The notes: generated by a model from the sequence alone, not told the origin. Numbered from the stretch's first letter, positions 1-7,207 are shown. The stretch is 45,208 bases of DNA from an uncultured Clostridia bacterium (GCA_934621505.1 CAKTUU010000016.1:1-45208); one strand, 5' to 3'. Made by a program: numbers and translations.

Positions 1-271
1 TGCAATCTTGTTGGGGAAATGCCCCAAACCCCTGAACGATTTCAGAGAAATCGGCTGCGCTCCTGCGGAGCTGAACACGGCAATTTTCAAATATCCGTGT
101 CCTCATTTTATCCATTTCTCGATTTTCACAAGTACCCTCCAGCGCCATTTTGCGAAGAAAGGCACTGAGGTTGTCCGTGCCAAACTCTGACATCCGCTTT
201 TTTTCAAGCTCGGCTTCGTTTACGAAAAATTTGACCTATACCGGTGGTTTGCGATCTGCTTTATTCGGCAT
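1..271 (-). pseudogene. MobC-like plasmid mobilization protein, decayed (in-frame amber stop, 3' end lost)
   Basis: Read on the minus strand from ATG at 271, with an AGGGAG ribosome binding site just upstream. The frame gives MPNKADRKPPV, then TAG at 238-236, then in the same frame VKFFVNEAELEKKRMSEF and GTDNLSAFLRKMALEG. This matches the ribbon-helix-helix start of clostridial MobC relaxosome proteins (known pattern: P-[IV]-Q-[IV]-K-F-F-V ... N-[LM]-S-A-Y-L-R-K-M-A-[IL]-[DE]-G), in which the TAG position is normally a Gln codon, so a CAG-to-TAG change is likely. After about 55 codons similarity to MobC stops and the frame runs off the window edge, so the C-terminal part looks replaced or deleted. 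It lies 11 bases downstream of the GNAT gene on the same strand. MobC proteins help the relaxase open DNA at oriT; this copy is probably inactive. Confidence 0.65.
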
Positions 272-282
272 AGGCGTCTCCC

Positions 283-789
283 TCACTCATAACTGACAAA
301 ATCCTGTTCAACCAGCGCATAGTCAACCGATGACTGAAGCCGACCGAGCTGATCTTTCCAAGAGTCGATATTGGTTCGTGCCTTGCGGAATCCAAGTGAT
401 TCATAAACGTGCTGCGCTCTTGTGTTCGTCAAGTTAGTATCGAGGATGATTTTGGCATAGCCGTTTCTAAACAGCCAACTGATCAGCATACTCAAAACCT
501 TTCTGCCGACGCCACGGTTCTGACAATCGGTTTCGCAGATCTTAATGCCGATTTCTGCAACTCCATCTGACACATTGCGGTAATTGCACTTGCCAATCAG
601 ACGGCCGTTTTCCTCAACGACCAGAAGACCGTTGACAAGTCCTTTTATAACTTCTTCCTCGGTCGTTCCCAAGCCGTTGGGAAAGCCTGCGTGTGCCATC
701 ACAGCCCCATCGTTCCACCAAGCGGCAAGCTGCTTCGCATCGGCAGCCTCGGCTTTGCGGATTGTTAGGTTTTTATATTGTATTCTCAC
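283..789 (-). CDS. GNAT family N-acetyltransferase
   Basis: A 168-residue protein with the GNAT fold, transferring an acetyl group from acetyl-CoA to an unknown amine. The acetyl-CoA loop is visible as QNRGVGRKVL (about residues 90-99), and the C-terminal signature TNTRAQHVYESLGF is typical of the RimI/RimJ-like group. The start is GTG at 789, preceded by AAGGAG eight bases upstream. It follows the stop of the broken NUDIX gene by 11 bases and precedes the mobC relic by 11 bases, so HAD, NUDIX, GNAT and mobC look like one former minus-strand operon. Of these four only this frame is still full length. The substrate cannot be deduced; antibiotic or small-molecule acetylation is possible but unsupported. 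Confidence 0.85.
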   Translation of the reverse strand: MRIQYKNLTIRKAEAADAKQLAAWWNDGAVMAHAGFPNGLGTTEEEVIKGLVNGLLVVEENGRLIGKCNYRNVSDGVAEIGIKICETDCQNRGVGRKVLSMLISWLFRNGYAKIILDTNLTNTRAQHVYESLGFRKARTNIDSWKDQLGRLQSSVDYALVEQDFVSYE

Positions 790-800
790 TTAGTTGCTCC

Positions 801-1171
801 TTATAAATCAAGTTCAATACGCTCGTCGAGTGCCTTGAAATTTCTGTCAATCGGTATTTGTGTTTCGTCCTTCAAGGAAACCAAACCAAATAATATAGGT
901 TTATCTGCTGGCAAGGACGAGCGCCCCAAGGGAAGAAATTCTCGTTCACCATAAATAGTCTTTCCGCATTGATGTCAGCGCCGATTTCTTCCTTAAATTC
1001 TCTTACAATCGTTTCAGCAGTCGTTTCGCCAAACGCAGCGTGGACACCAATAAAGGCGTATCCGTCATCGTCAACCGCCTTTTGCATAAGCGCCTTGCCG
1101 TTGTGGGTGAGAAGTCCACCGATACGGTACGAAAAAACAGAATCATCTGTTTTGAAAAGTATATCCTCCAT
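801..1171 (-). pseudogene. NUDIX hydrolase, frameshifted by a 5-bp tandem duplication
   Basis: From ATG at 1171 the frame reads MEDILFKTDDSVFSYRIGG and carries a NUDIX box, GETTAETIVREFKEEIG, followed by NENFFPW and QINLYYLV, typical of ADP-ribose/NTP pyrophosphohydrolase relatives. The frame then stops early (WFP-stop at 872). At 878-887 the plus strand has AAACC twice in tandem (minus: GGTTT GGTTT). Removing one copy restores YYLVSLKDETQIPIDRNFKA and LDERIELDL-stop ending at 801, a normal family length of about 121 residues. A recent 5-bp slippage insertion therefore most likely inactivated it. The first glycine of the NUDIX box is Val here. It overlaps the end of the truncated HAD frame. 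Confidence 0.75.
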
Positions 1172-1448
1172 AATAATTGTATCCCTTAGCAATGAGAGCA
1201 GACAATGTGCTGTGTGCATCCGAGTATGGAACTTCATCTTCTGAGTGCCACGTAGTTTGGCTCAGGCCAAAGTGCTTTATGGCGGCAGAGTTACCGTCCA
1301 GTCCCTGTTTGGCAAGGGCAATTCGGACATCGTCAAATTCCTCGAAAGAAATATTTGTGCCGGCAATTATGTCTCGAACACGGTGGTCGTATGCTTCGGT
1401 TTCGTCAATCAGCGTTGAGCCAACATCAAAGAAAATCCACTTAACCAT
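1143..1448 (-). pseudogene. HAD-superfamily hydrolase, N-terminal half only
   Basis: The frame starts with MVKWIFFDVGSTLIDETEAY, the HAD motif I (DxGxT) with a Gly-Ser variant, and continues through the cap-like segment to SEDEVPYSDAHSTLSALIAK. Family members are about 200-210 residues and continue with motif II and motif III; here, after residue 92, the sequence runs directly into the upstream region of the NUDIX gene (NYYGGYTFQNR-stop). About 110 codons are missing, so a deletion joined the two genes. The ATG at 1448 overlaps the stop of a further upstream frame by 8 bases. Without motifs II-III the product cannot be catalytic. Confidence 0.75.
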
Positions 1449-1590
1449 TATCTTTCATCCTTAAAAAAGCTTTAACGTATCCGCTGGATTTTTCAACTCT
1501 GAACTTCAGCTTCACGCAGCCAATGTTGAATGCAGCCTGTTTTGTTGTCCAATCTTGTCTGGCAGATGCCGATTTTGTAGTTTTCTCAAA
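1441..1590 (-). pseudogene. C-terminal relic of an unidentified gene upstream of the HAD fragment
   Basis: An open stretch of about 49 codons with no start codon, ending at TAA 1443-1441 and overlapping the HAD start by 8 bases. The readable part includes DWTTKQAAFNIGCVKLKFRV and KSSGYVKAFLRMKDNG. I do not recognise the family. Its tight overlap with the HAD ATG suggests the tail of a gene once co-transcribed with it; the 5' part is cut off near the EamA gene at about 1600. It may be chance, so the call is weak. Confidence 0.3.
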
Positions 1591-1641
1591 TTACTCTCTT
1601 ATCGGTACACAGCAAAAACCAGCGCAGTCTTAAGAACCCAA

Positions 1642-2505
1642 TCACCCCAGCAGCATAATCAGGGTTCCCGCCACAATCGCCGCCAGACCCGCAAGACTCT
1701 TGCGGGTCAGCTTTTCGTGAAACACCAAATAGGAAAAAAAGACCGTCACCAAAATGCTCAGTTTGTCCACGGGCACCACCACGCTGGCCAGGCCGTCCTG
1801 CAAAGCCTTGTAGTAGCACAGCCAGCTTGCGCCCGTAGCCATGCCGGATAGGCAAATAAAGCCTAGCTCCCGCCGGGGAATGCCTTTCAGCTGCCGCTGC
1901 TTGCCGGTTACAAACACCATCAGCCACGACATGACCAGCACCACGCCTGTGCGAAGGGCCGTGCCCAAATTTGACTCTACGCCGGTTATGCCTACCTTGC
2001 CCAAAATGGCGGTCAGGCTGGCAAAAACAGCTGATCCAATGGCGTATGGGAGCCAGCGTCCATCTTTTTTGCCCGTTTGCTCCGTTTGCATTTTTTCCAC
2101 CATCATCAGCGTGCCAACGCCAATCAGCAACGCCCCAACGCCCTTCCACAGGGTAATGGGTTCGCCCAGAAACAGCGCGGCAAGCAGGATGGTCAGCACC
2201 GTGCTGCATTTGTCAATGGGCACTACTTTGTTAATATCGCCGATTTGCAAGGCGCGAAAATAGCATAGCCAGCCGGCGCCGGTGGACAGGCCGGACAAAA
2301 CCAGAAACAAAACCGTTTTGCCATCCAATTCCCCAAGGCTGTGCTGGGACTGCACCACAAACACCATTTCCCAGGAAAACAGCAGCACCACAAAGGTGCG
2401 AATGGCCGTAGCCACCGTTGAATCCGTTTTGCGAATGCCGCATTTTGCCAGAATGGACGTAATGCCCGCAAACAGTGCCGATCCAAAAGCAAAAGCCACC
2501 CACAT
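1642..2505 (-). CDS. EamA/DMT-family transporter
   Basis: A 287-residue integral membrane protein with two tandem EamA repeats (about 1-135 and 150-287) and roughly ten hydrophobic helices. The repeats are recognisable from paired motifs: TSILAKCGI / TAILGKVGI near each start, GAGWLCYFRALQIGDINKV / GASWLCYYKALQDGLASVV in the middle, and LLIGVGTLMM / AIVAGTLIML at the ends. Such proteins export or import small metabolites, often amino acids; the substrate is unknown. The start at 2505 (MWVAFAFG) is chosen because GGGAG lies at a suitable distance; upstream in-frame ATGs would add a charged non-membrane leader atypical of the family. It appears monocistronic, with a possible extended -10 promoter at 2549-2557. 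Confidence 0.85.
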   Translation of the reverse strand: MWVAFAFGSALFAGITSILAKCGIRKTDSTVATAIRTFVVLLFSWEMVFVVQSQHSLGELDGKTVLFLVLSGLSTGAGWLCYFRALQIGDINKVVPIDKCSTVLTILLAALFLGEPITLWKGVGALLIGVGTLMMVEKMQTEQTGKKDGRWLPYAIGSAVFASLTAILGKVGITGVESNLGTALRTGVVLVMSWLMVFVTGKQRQLKGIPRRELGFICLSGMATGASWLCYYKALQDGLASVVVPVDKLSILVTVFFSYLVFHEKLTRKSLAGLAAIVAGTLIMLLG

Positions 2506-2548
2506 TTTTTTCTTTCTCCCGTAACGCCACGTTTCTTTTTTCACGGAA

Positions 2549-2557
2549 ATCATAGCA
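2549..2557 (-). promoter_or_regulatory. Possible extended -10 promoter for the EamA gene
   Basis: The minus strand reads TGCTATGAT, an extended -10 element (TGN-TATGAT), 43 bases upstream of the chosen EamA start. No good -35 hexamer sits 17 bases upstream. The rest of the 277-base gap 2506-2782 shows nothing else that I can support. Confidence 0.4.
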
Positions 2558-2782
2558 CTTTTCATCAAAAATTGCCACCCTGTTTTTCTTTGAAATTTCA
2601 AAACAAATCTGATCGTTGAAAAGGCACTATGCCTCGCTTTTTTCAGAAGTTTTCCATTTTTCGGCTGCGCATCCGCGGTTTTCGGCATCGGTCAGAGGGC
2701 GTGTTGTCAGCCCTTGCGATAAAAGCCCATCCCTAACAGATGCATGGTTGCCACTGGGGGAGTATCTTTTCTGCAAACAGAA

Positions 2783-3598
2783 TCAGCAAAACACGCCTTC
2801 TGTCAAGTTTTCCGGGGCCGCCGCCTGTATGCGGGGGCCCTCGTTGAGGGCTGCCTGAACCAGATACTCCGTGTCGTCTATTCCTGCGGCGGCACAGACG
2901 GCTTTTGCCCCATCCCGCAAGGCCTTATGAATATCGTTTTTTTGCGCAAAATACGCTGCCAGCTGCCGCCGCTGCATCAGGTCCGGCAACACAGGTCTGC
3001 CGCATAGCAGCCACCCGCCTACGGAGGCCAGCAGCACCGGACTGCACAGGTTGACCGGCAGGTCCTCATAGTCGGCGCAATACCGTTTCAGCAAGGCGCA
3101 CAGCTCCGCCGGGTCAAAATACTGCATCAGCCGGTTTTCCAAAAGCAGCCGGCGCAGCCATTCATTCAGGTAATCTATCCCGGCCAGCCTGTCCGGCACG
3201 GCAATCAGCAGCGGATAATCAATGGCGCAATCCAGTTCCGGCTGGGTCACTTCGCAATGCTGTAAAAACTGTCCAATGGAATACAGGGTGGTCTGCATGG
3301 CATCGCTTCTGGCAGCGGGCAGGGCTTCCATCACCTGCCGCCACAGCGCCCGGCCCGCGTCCGCCTTGGCCGTCAAACGCTCCTGACCCATTTGGCAGGC
3401 TCGGTACAAATCGCCGTCCAGCTGGTCCGCCGCCTGCCTCAATACAAAGCAAAGGGAGGCAAATACCCTTTCCGCCGTTTCCACCCGCACGGAGCTGGCG
3501 TCTCCCATGGCATAGCGGCGCAGGCAGTCCTGAAACAGCGGCCTCATCCTGTTCAAAAGGTCTTTTCCCTGTGGAAGCAGGCTGACGTCCAGATTCAC
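2783..3598 (-). CDS. DUF6179 family protein
   Basis: A 271-residue, Leu/Ala-rich, mostly helical soluble protein with no catalytic motif that I recognise. It resembles the clostridial DUF6179 family in content and in context, lying directly behind a DUF6323-type gene. The start is taken as GTG at 3598, since GGAG sits eight bases upstream; the TTG at 3604 would leave only two bases. The GTG overlaps the TGA of the upstream gene by four bases (GTGA), so the two are translationally coupled and probably act together. Function is unknown. The family name is from memory of similar clostridial gene pairs, not from a search. Confidence 0.6.
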   Translation of the reverse strand: MNLDVSLLPQGKDLLNRMRPLFQDCLRRYAMGDASSVRVETAERVFASLCFVLRQAADQLDGDLYRACQMGQERLTAKADAGRALWRQVMEALPAARSDAMQTTLYSIGQFLQHCEVTQPELDCAIDYPLLIAVPDRLAGIDYLNEWLRRLLLENRLMQYFDPAELCALLKRYCADYEDLPVNLCSPVLLASVGGWLLCGRPVLPDLMQRRQLAAYFAQKNDIHKALRDGAKAVCAAAGIDDTEYLVQAALNEGPRIQAAAPENLTEGVFC

Positions 3599-4023
3599 CG
3601 GCAATTCTCCTTTCCATAGGCGACGCGTACCAGCCGTTGGGGCGGTATTTCGGCCAGATATTCCAGCGAGCCCTGCGCCTCGCCGTTAAAAAGCGCGGCC
3701 AGGGCCTGAATCAACTCCTCATCCGTAACAGCGTCCTGGGTTTCGTTTTTAAAGATGTAAAACAGCTCCTGCATCTGTTCAAGAAACAAGGCAAAGCCCC
3801 TGCTTTCCACAAAGGGAGAGTCGCAAAAGGCATACACCAGCTGGTCCAGCACGCCGCCGCCAAAATCAATCCTGCCAGTGTCCTGCAAAACCTGCCGCCG
3901 CGCCTGCGCCAGATGCTCAAACTGTCCCCGGGTCAGCCGCATGCCATAGCGCCTTGCCAACTGATCGCAGCGCCGCCATTGCCGCTGCAGGGATAATTCA
4001 TTTTCCAACGGAATCAAGTCCAT
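3595..4023 (-). CDS. DUF6323 family protein
   Basis: A 142-residue helical protein whose pattern (YGMRLTRGQFEHLAQARRQV, GRIDFGGGVLDQLVYAFCDS, LFYIFKNE, TDEELIQALAALFNGE) fits the small clostridial DUF6323 family. The start at 4023 is supported by GGAGGTGA seven bases upstream; the earlier ATGs at 4071 and 4038 lie outside or within the promoter and ribosome-binding region. It is the first gene of a two-gene operon with the DUF6179 gene, with a four-base overlap. A promoter, TTGTCC-N17-TACACT, sits at 4043-4071. Role unknown; the fixed pairing in clostridia suggests a complex or a shared process. Confidence 0.6.
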   Translation of the reverse strand: MDLIPLENELSLQRQWRRCDQLARRYGMRLTRGQFEHLAQARRQVLQDTGRIDFGGGVLDQLVYAFCDSPFVESRGFALFLEQMQELFYIFKNETQDAVTDEELIQALAALFNGEAQGSLEYLAEIPPQRLVRVAYGKENCR

Positions 4024-4042
4024 TTGGTTCACCTCCATGGGC

Positions 4043-4071
4043 AGTGTACCGGAGGCCGCCTCAAAGGACAA
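4043..4071 (-). promoter_or_regulatory. Promoter of the DUF6323-DUF6179 operon
   Basis: The minus strand has TTGTCC (4071-4066), a 17-base spacer and TACACT (4048-4043). The predicted start of transcription leaves a very short leader carrying GGAGGTG before the ATG at 4023. It is back to back with the plus-strand promoter at 4075-4103. Confidence 0.5.
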
Positions 4072-4074
4072 GTC

Positions 4075-4103
4075 TTGACTTTTTACCCATTTTGTGGTAT
4101 GAT
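4075..4103 (+). promoter_or_regulatory. Orphan sigma-A promoter facing a terminator
   Basis: TTGACT (4075-4080), a 17-base spacer and TATGAT (4098-4103) make a near-consensus promoter on the plus strand. No plus-strand gene follows; transcription would meet the hairpin at 4113-4150 at once, giving an RNA of about 40 nucleotides. It could make a tiny RNA, act as a blocker, or be fortuitous. Confidence 0.5.
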
Positions 4104-4112
4104 AAACACATC

Positions 4113-4150
4113 AAAAAGCGGCTGAAACCAAGCGTTCCAGCCGTTTTTTC
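4113..4150. terminator. Bidirectional rho-independent terminator
   Basis: The arms CGGCTGAAAC and GTTCCAGCCG pair with one mismatch around a short loop. The plus strand continues with TTTTTT and the minus strand with CTTTTTG. On the minus strand it ends the phosphodiester glycosidase-lgt-like-ogt-DUF523 operon 18 bases after the DUF523 stop; on the plus strand it would end the transcript from the orphan promoter at 4075. Confidence 0.8.
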
Positions 4151-4167
4151 TTCTTTAGCAGAAAAAT

Positions 4168-4611
4168 TTACTCGTCTGCTTTTTTCAGCAGTTCCGTTAC
4201 CTGGCTTTCCCCATACACCCGCACCCCGTGCTGCTTGAGCAAAGCGGCGCATACGCCGTCGCCAGGGCACAGCGTGCCCGTAAAGGTTCCGTCATAAATG
4301 CTCCCGAATCCGCAGGAGGGACTGCGTTCCTTCAGCAGGGCGCAGTCCGTATGGGTCATTTGGCAGATTCGCAGACTTTCCCGCGCACCCTGCCGGTAGT
4401 TTTCCGTTACATCCCGGCCGTCCCGGGTTACAACCGCTTCGCCCCGGCGTTCGCTGGGAACCCGCGGCGTTGGCAGGCCGCCCAGCACCTCCGGACAGAC
4501 AGGAATCAGCACATAGCTTTCCATCAACCGGTCCAATTCGGGTATTTTCTTTTGCTTGCCATCGTAGCGGCATTTTATCCCCATCAGGCAGGCGCTGATT
4601 AACAGGTTCAT
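4168..4611 (-). CDS. DUF523 family protein
   Basis: A 147-residue protein with all family hallmarks: SACLMGIKCRYDG at the N-terminus, PVCPEVLGGLPTPR near residue 40, and KERSPSCGFGSIYDGTFTG near residue 95. The conserved cysteines (Cys8, Cys14, Cys39, Cys100) suggest metal or Fe-S binding, but the family has no assigned reaction that I can name. Length is normal. The ATG at 4611 lies four bases behind the ogt stop, with AAAGGG upstream. It is the last gene of the minus-strand operon and is followed by the terminator at 4113-4150. Confidence 0.85.
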   Translation of the reverse strand: MNLLISACLMGIKCRYDGKQKKIPELDRLMESYVLIPVCPEVLGGLPTPRVPSERRGEAVVTRDGRDVTENYRQGARESLRICQMTHTDCALLKERSPSCGFGSIYDGTFTGTLCPGDGVCAALLKQHGVRVYGESQVTELLKKADE

Positions 4612-4615
4612 CGAA

Positions 4616-5083
4616 TCACCCTTTCAGACAAACGCCCTCTAATGCAAGCAGCTTGCGCTTCGCCTCCAGCCCGCCTGCATAGCCGGTCAGGCTGCCGTCC
4701 TTGCCCACCACCCTGTGGCAGGGAATGACGATGGGCAGCGGATTAAAATGGTTGCCCATTCCAACGGCGCGGCAGGCCCCGGGCTTGCCAATGGCCTGGG
4801 CCTGCTGGGCATAGGTACGGGTCTGTCCATAGGGAATATCCAGCAGAGCGCGCCAGCATTGCTGCTGAAAAGCGGTTCCCTGTGGATTCAAGGGCAAATC
4901 AAACATGCGGCGGTTTCCCGTGAAATATTCGCTTAACTGCCGGCAGGCCTGTTGCAGCAACGGGGTTTGGCACACCGCTCCGTCGCCGGGCCGATTGCCG
5001 AAACGAATTTCTGCCAGCGCCCCGTCCTGCTCCACCAGGGTCAGCGGTCCGATCGGACTATCCATCACCCAAACAGATTTCAT
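4616..5083 (-). CDS. ogt: Methylated-DNA--[protein]-cysteine S-methyltransferase
   Basis: A 155-residue suicide repair protein that moves the alkyl group from O6-alkylguanine to its own cysteine. The active-site motif IPCHRV is present with Cys at residue 122, preceded by the DNA-binding helix region (IPYGQTRTYAQQAQAIG and RAVGMGNHFNPLPI). The usual Asn-Arg-Asn turn before the active site is Gly-Asn-His-Phe-Asn here, a modest change. The N-terminal domain is short, as in Ogt rather than Ada. The ATG at 5083 overlaps the TGA of the Lgt-like gene by four bases, so the two are translationally coupled. Repair of alkylation damage is inferred from the family. Confidence 0.92.
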   Translation of the reverse strand: MKSVWVMDSPIGPLTLVEQDGALAEIRFGNRPGDGAVCQTPLLQQACRQLSEYFTGNRRMFDLPLNPQGTAFQQQCWRALLDIPYGQTRTYAQQAQAIGKPGACRAVGMGNHFNPLPIVIPCHRVVGKDGSLTGYAGGLEAKRKLLALEGVCLKG

Positions 5084-6054
5084 TTGCCTTCACCCGCCGT
5101 TTTGCAAAGCAGACGGTAAGGAATGGCAAACATAATCGCGCACAGCGCCGTCATTATCAAATAATCCCGCAGCATGGAGGGATGCCCCCAGGTCAGACGG
5201 CCATCCAGAGAGAACTCCAGCAGCACAATGCCCAGCATGCAGGCAATCATCCCCAGCCAGCCAGGCCATACGCGCCCCCTGTACTGACTGCGCCAGCGAT
5301 GTGCCAGCACAATCCACGCGGTCAGCACCAGCAGCGCCGCCGTCACCTGTCCGATGCGCAGGAAAATCACCAGCATATGTCCATCGTCCCGCATGCTTTC
5401 CAGCAGGATTTGGGTCGCGCCAAAAATCAGGCAGAAAAACAGCGCCGTATCGCCCCTGCTTTTTTTCAGCCGATGGTAAATCAGCAGCGTCAGCCCAAAA
5501 ATCACAATGCCCGCCACGGCCTCATAGGCCCATACGTTCAGCCGGGACTCAATGGCCTTGCCCATTCGGCTTTGTAAAAACAGCCAGGGCATGGCGTCAG
5601 TGATGGCGCTTGGCTCTATGGCCTTGCCCACGCCCAAATCGGTAAACTGCTCGCCCAGGCGAAGCAGACCCACCGCCAGCCCGGCGGGCACGCAGACAAT
5701 ATCCGCCATTTGCGCAAAGGAAATCTTTTGCGCCTTTGCCGTAATTGCCAACGCCGCAAGCAGGCCCAGCAGCAGCCCCGTCATAGACAGGCCGCCGTCA
5801 AAAAAGCGCAGCGTCAGCCAAAAATTTTCGTAGGTTTCCGTAAAGGTGGACAGGTTGAACAGGCAATAGACCATCCGCGCGCCCGCAACACCCAGCAGAA
5901 CGTCCAAAACCGTAAACAGGCTGGCTGTTCCAGCGGGCAGCTTTTCCCGCCGGGCCAATAAAGAAACGCCCGCCAGCATCGTCAGGGCCGCCAGGGCGGC
6001 GCACAGTCCGTAGCCATGCACCGTCAGCCCCAGAAAGGAAAACGACGTATCCAT
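5080..6054 (-). CDS. Divergent prolipoprotein diacylglyceryl transferase (Lgt)-like membrane protein
   Basis: A 324-residue polytopic protein with seven or more hydrophobic helices. Lgt-like landmarks are present in order: HGYG near residue 13, GARMVYCLFN near 57, FDGGLSMTGLLLG near 85, RLGEQFTDLGVGK near 130, and LLESMRDDG near 220. In true Lgt the third motif carries an essential His (usually S-F-H-G-G) and the fourth reads R-I-G-N-F-x-N-x-E; here the His is Thr and the Asn is Glu, so transfer activity is doubtful. The ATG at 6054 is chosen for AAGGAG nine bases upstream. It sits 13 bases after the phosphodiester glycosidase gene and overlaps ogt by four bases. Lipoproteins are encoded in this window, so a standard lgt is expected elsewhere. 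Confidence 0.7.
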   Translation of the reverse strand: MDTSFSFLGLTVHGYGLCAALAALTMLAGVSLLARREKLPAGTASLFTVLDVLLGVAGARMVYCLFNLSTFTETYENFWLTLRFFDGGLSMTGLLLGLLAALAITAKAQKISFAQMADIVCVPAGLAVGLLRLGEQFTDLGVGKAIEPSAITDAMPWLFLQSRMGKAIESRLNVWAYEAVAGIVIFGLTLLIYHRLKKSRGDTALFFCLIFGATQILLESMRDDGHMLVIFLRIGQVTAALLVLTAWIVLAHRWRSQYRGRVWPGWLGMIACMLGIVLLEFSLDGRLTWGHPSMLRDYLIMTALCAIMFAIPYRLLCKTAGEGK

Positions 6055-6067
6055 TTGGTCAGGCTCC

Positions 6068-7081
6068 TTATTCGTCAATCGCGCTGGCAAAGTAAATAAT
6101 ATCGGTCACAGAGCGCTCCGCCTGAGGCTTGTCGTTATACACCTGTCCATGGAAGGCCAGCGTGGCGCTGTTGCCGCCGTCCAGGTTATAGGCCTGCTTT
6201 GCGCCAAGCTGCGCCATTACATCGGCAAACTCCGCCATGGTTACCCCGGCGGACTGGTCGGTGCGGCCGTTTACCACCACCAGCGCATAGGTCAGGGTGT
6301 CCAGCTGGGCGATACCGGCCCGGGGGTTTTTCTGGTTGGGGTCAAACTGATAGCCCTCCGGAATTTCCAGCTTTTTCCCATCCTTTACCAGCGCCGGACC
6401 AAAGAAGAAGCCGTTCGCAATGGTGTGCTGGGACAGGAAGGCGGCCACGCCGTCCTTCTGGGCGTCGTGTCCCCGCAGCAGCAGGTGAAAATCTCCCAGT
6501 TCGTCAATCAGCAGCAAATCCATGTTTTTGCTGGTCTTTTCCCGGTAGGTTTCCCCCATGCGCACGATGTAACCGGCCTTGGTCTTGGTAAAGTAATCGC
6601 CGTTGATGGCCACAATGCCATTGTAATTTTCCGAAATTTTGCTGGTATGGTTGGTGCTGGTAGCGCCGATTTTGTTGCCCGCTACCGCCGTGCGCAGCTG
6701 GGACGGCGTGGCGATTTTGACATAGGCAATGTAAACGTCGCTGTCATATAGGCGCTGCTGCCGCATCTCCACAATAATGGTATCGTCCCGGTAACCGTCC
6801 TCGGTAAAATTCGCCTCCACAGGGGTGCTGCCCGGCGTAAACAGATCGGTGGGCAGGGCCTGTATATTGGCCGCGGGCAGAATATCGCTGAAAACAGCGC
6901 TGGCCAGCACGGCACGAGGGGTCAGGGACGCGTCCTCATCCCAAAAACCGTCATCTGAAAGCGCGTCGTTATAGCAGGCCCTGGCCTGCTCGGTGATAGC
7001 GCCGGAAGGCAGCAGCACCGCCAGGGACAAGGACAGGACAATCGCCAATACCGTCAGCACGGACAAGCTGTGTTTACGCAT
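6068..7081 (-). CDS. Secreted phosphodiester glycosidase (NAGPA/DUF2233) family protein
   Basis: A 337-residue exported protein. The N-terminus (MRKHSL, then a hydrophobic stretch to about residue 28) is a signal peptide or anchor. The NAGPA-type domain covers about 110-335, with IVAINGDYF in the middle, ALVVVNGR, and the hallmark NLDGGNSATL at 299-308. Family members cleave phosphodiester-linked sugars or act in exopolysaccharide and cell-wall glycopolymer turnover; the exact substrate is unknown. The ATG at 7081 starts the signal peptide, with AAAGGA upstream. It is the first gene of the operon that continues into the Lgt-like gene, ogt and DUF523, and it is driven by the promoter at 7128-7157. 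Confidence 0.85.
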   Translation of the reverse strand: MRKHSLSVLTVLAIVLSLSLAVLLPSGAITEQARACYNDALSDDGFWDEDASLTPRAVLASAVFSDILPAANIQALPTDLFTPGSTPVEANFTEDGYRDDTIIVEMRQQRLYDSDVYIAYVKIATPSQLRTAVAGNKIGATSTNHTSKISENYNGIVAINGDYFTKTKAGYIVRMGETYREKTSKNMDLLLIDELGDFHLLLRGHDAQKDGVAAFLSQHTIANGFFFGPALVKDGKKLEIPEGYQFDPNQKNPRAGIAQLDTLTYALVVVNGRTDQSAGVTMAEFADVMAQLGAKQAYNLDGGNSATLAFHGQVYNDKPQAERSVTDIIYFASAIDE

Positions 7082-7127
7082 AAATGCATCGTTCCTTTCG
7101 TGGATAAACTTCAAATGCCCATTTTTT

Positions 7128-7157
7128 ATTATACCCCATGTGCCCGTTCCGCCGCAA
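7128..7157 (-). promoter_or_regulatory. Promoter of the phosphodiester glycosidase operon
   Basis: Minus strand: TTGCGG (7157-7152), 18-base spacer, perfect TATAAT (7133-7128), about 47 bases upstream of the ATG at 7081. Divergent to the mrfA promoter. Confidence 0.65.
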
Positions 7158-7178
7158 GGCGCTTTTTCACATTCGCTA

Positions 7179-7207
7179 TTGCTCAACCGTTCCATTCCTG
7201 TTATAAT
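7179..7207 (+). promoter_or_regulatory. Promoter of the mrfA-mrfB operon
   Basis: TTGCTC (7179-7184), 17-base spacer, perfect TATAAT (7202-7207), followed 41 bases later by the GGGGAGGG ribosome binding site. No LexA-type box was noticed in the gap. Confidence 0.75.

Noticed and set aside
8..190. A 60-codon plus-strand frame at the left edge
   Set aside because: It lies opposite the mobC relic, which explains the sequence better.
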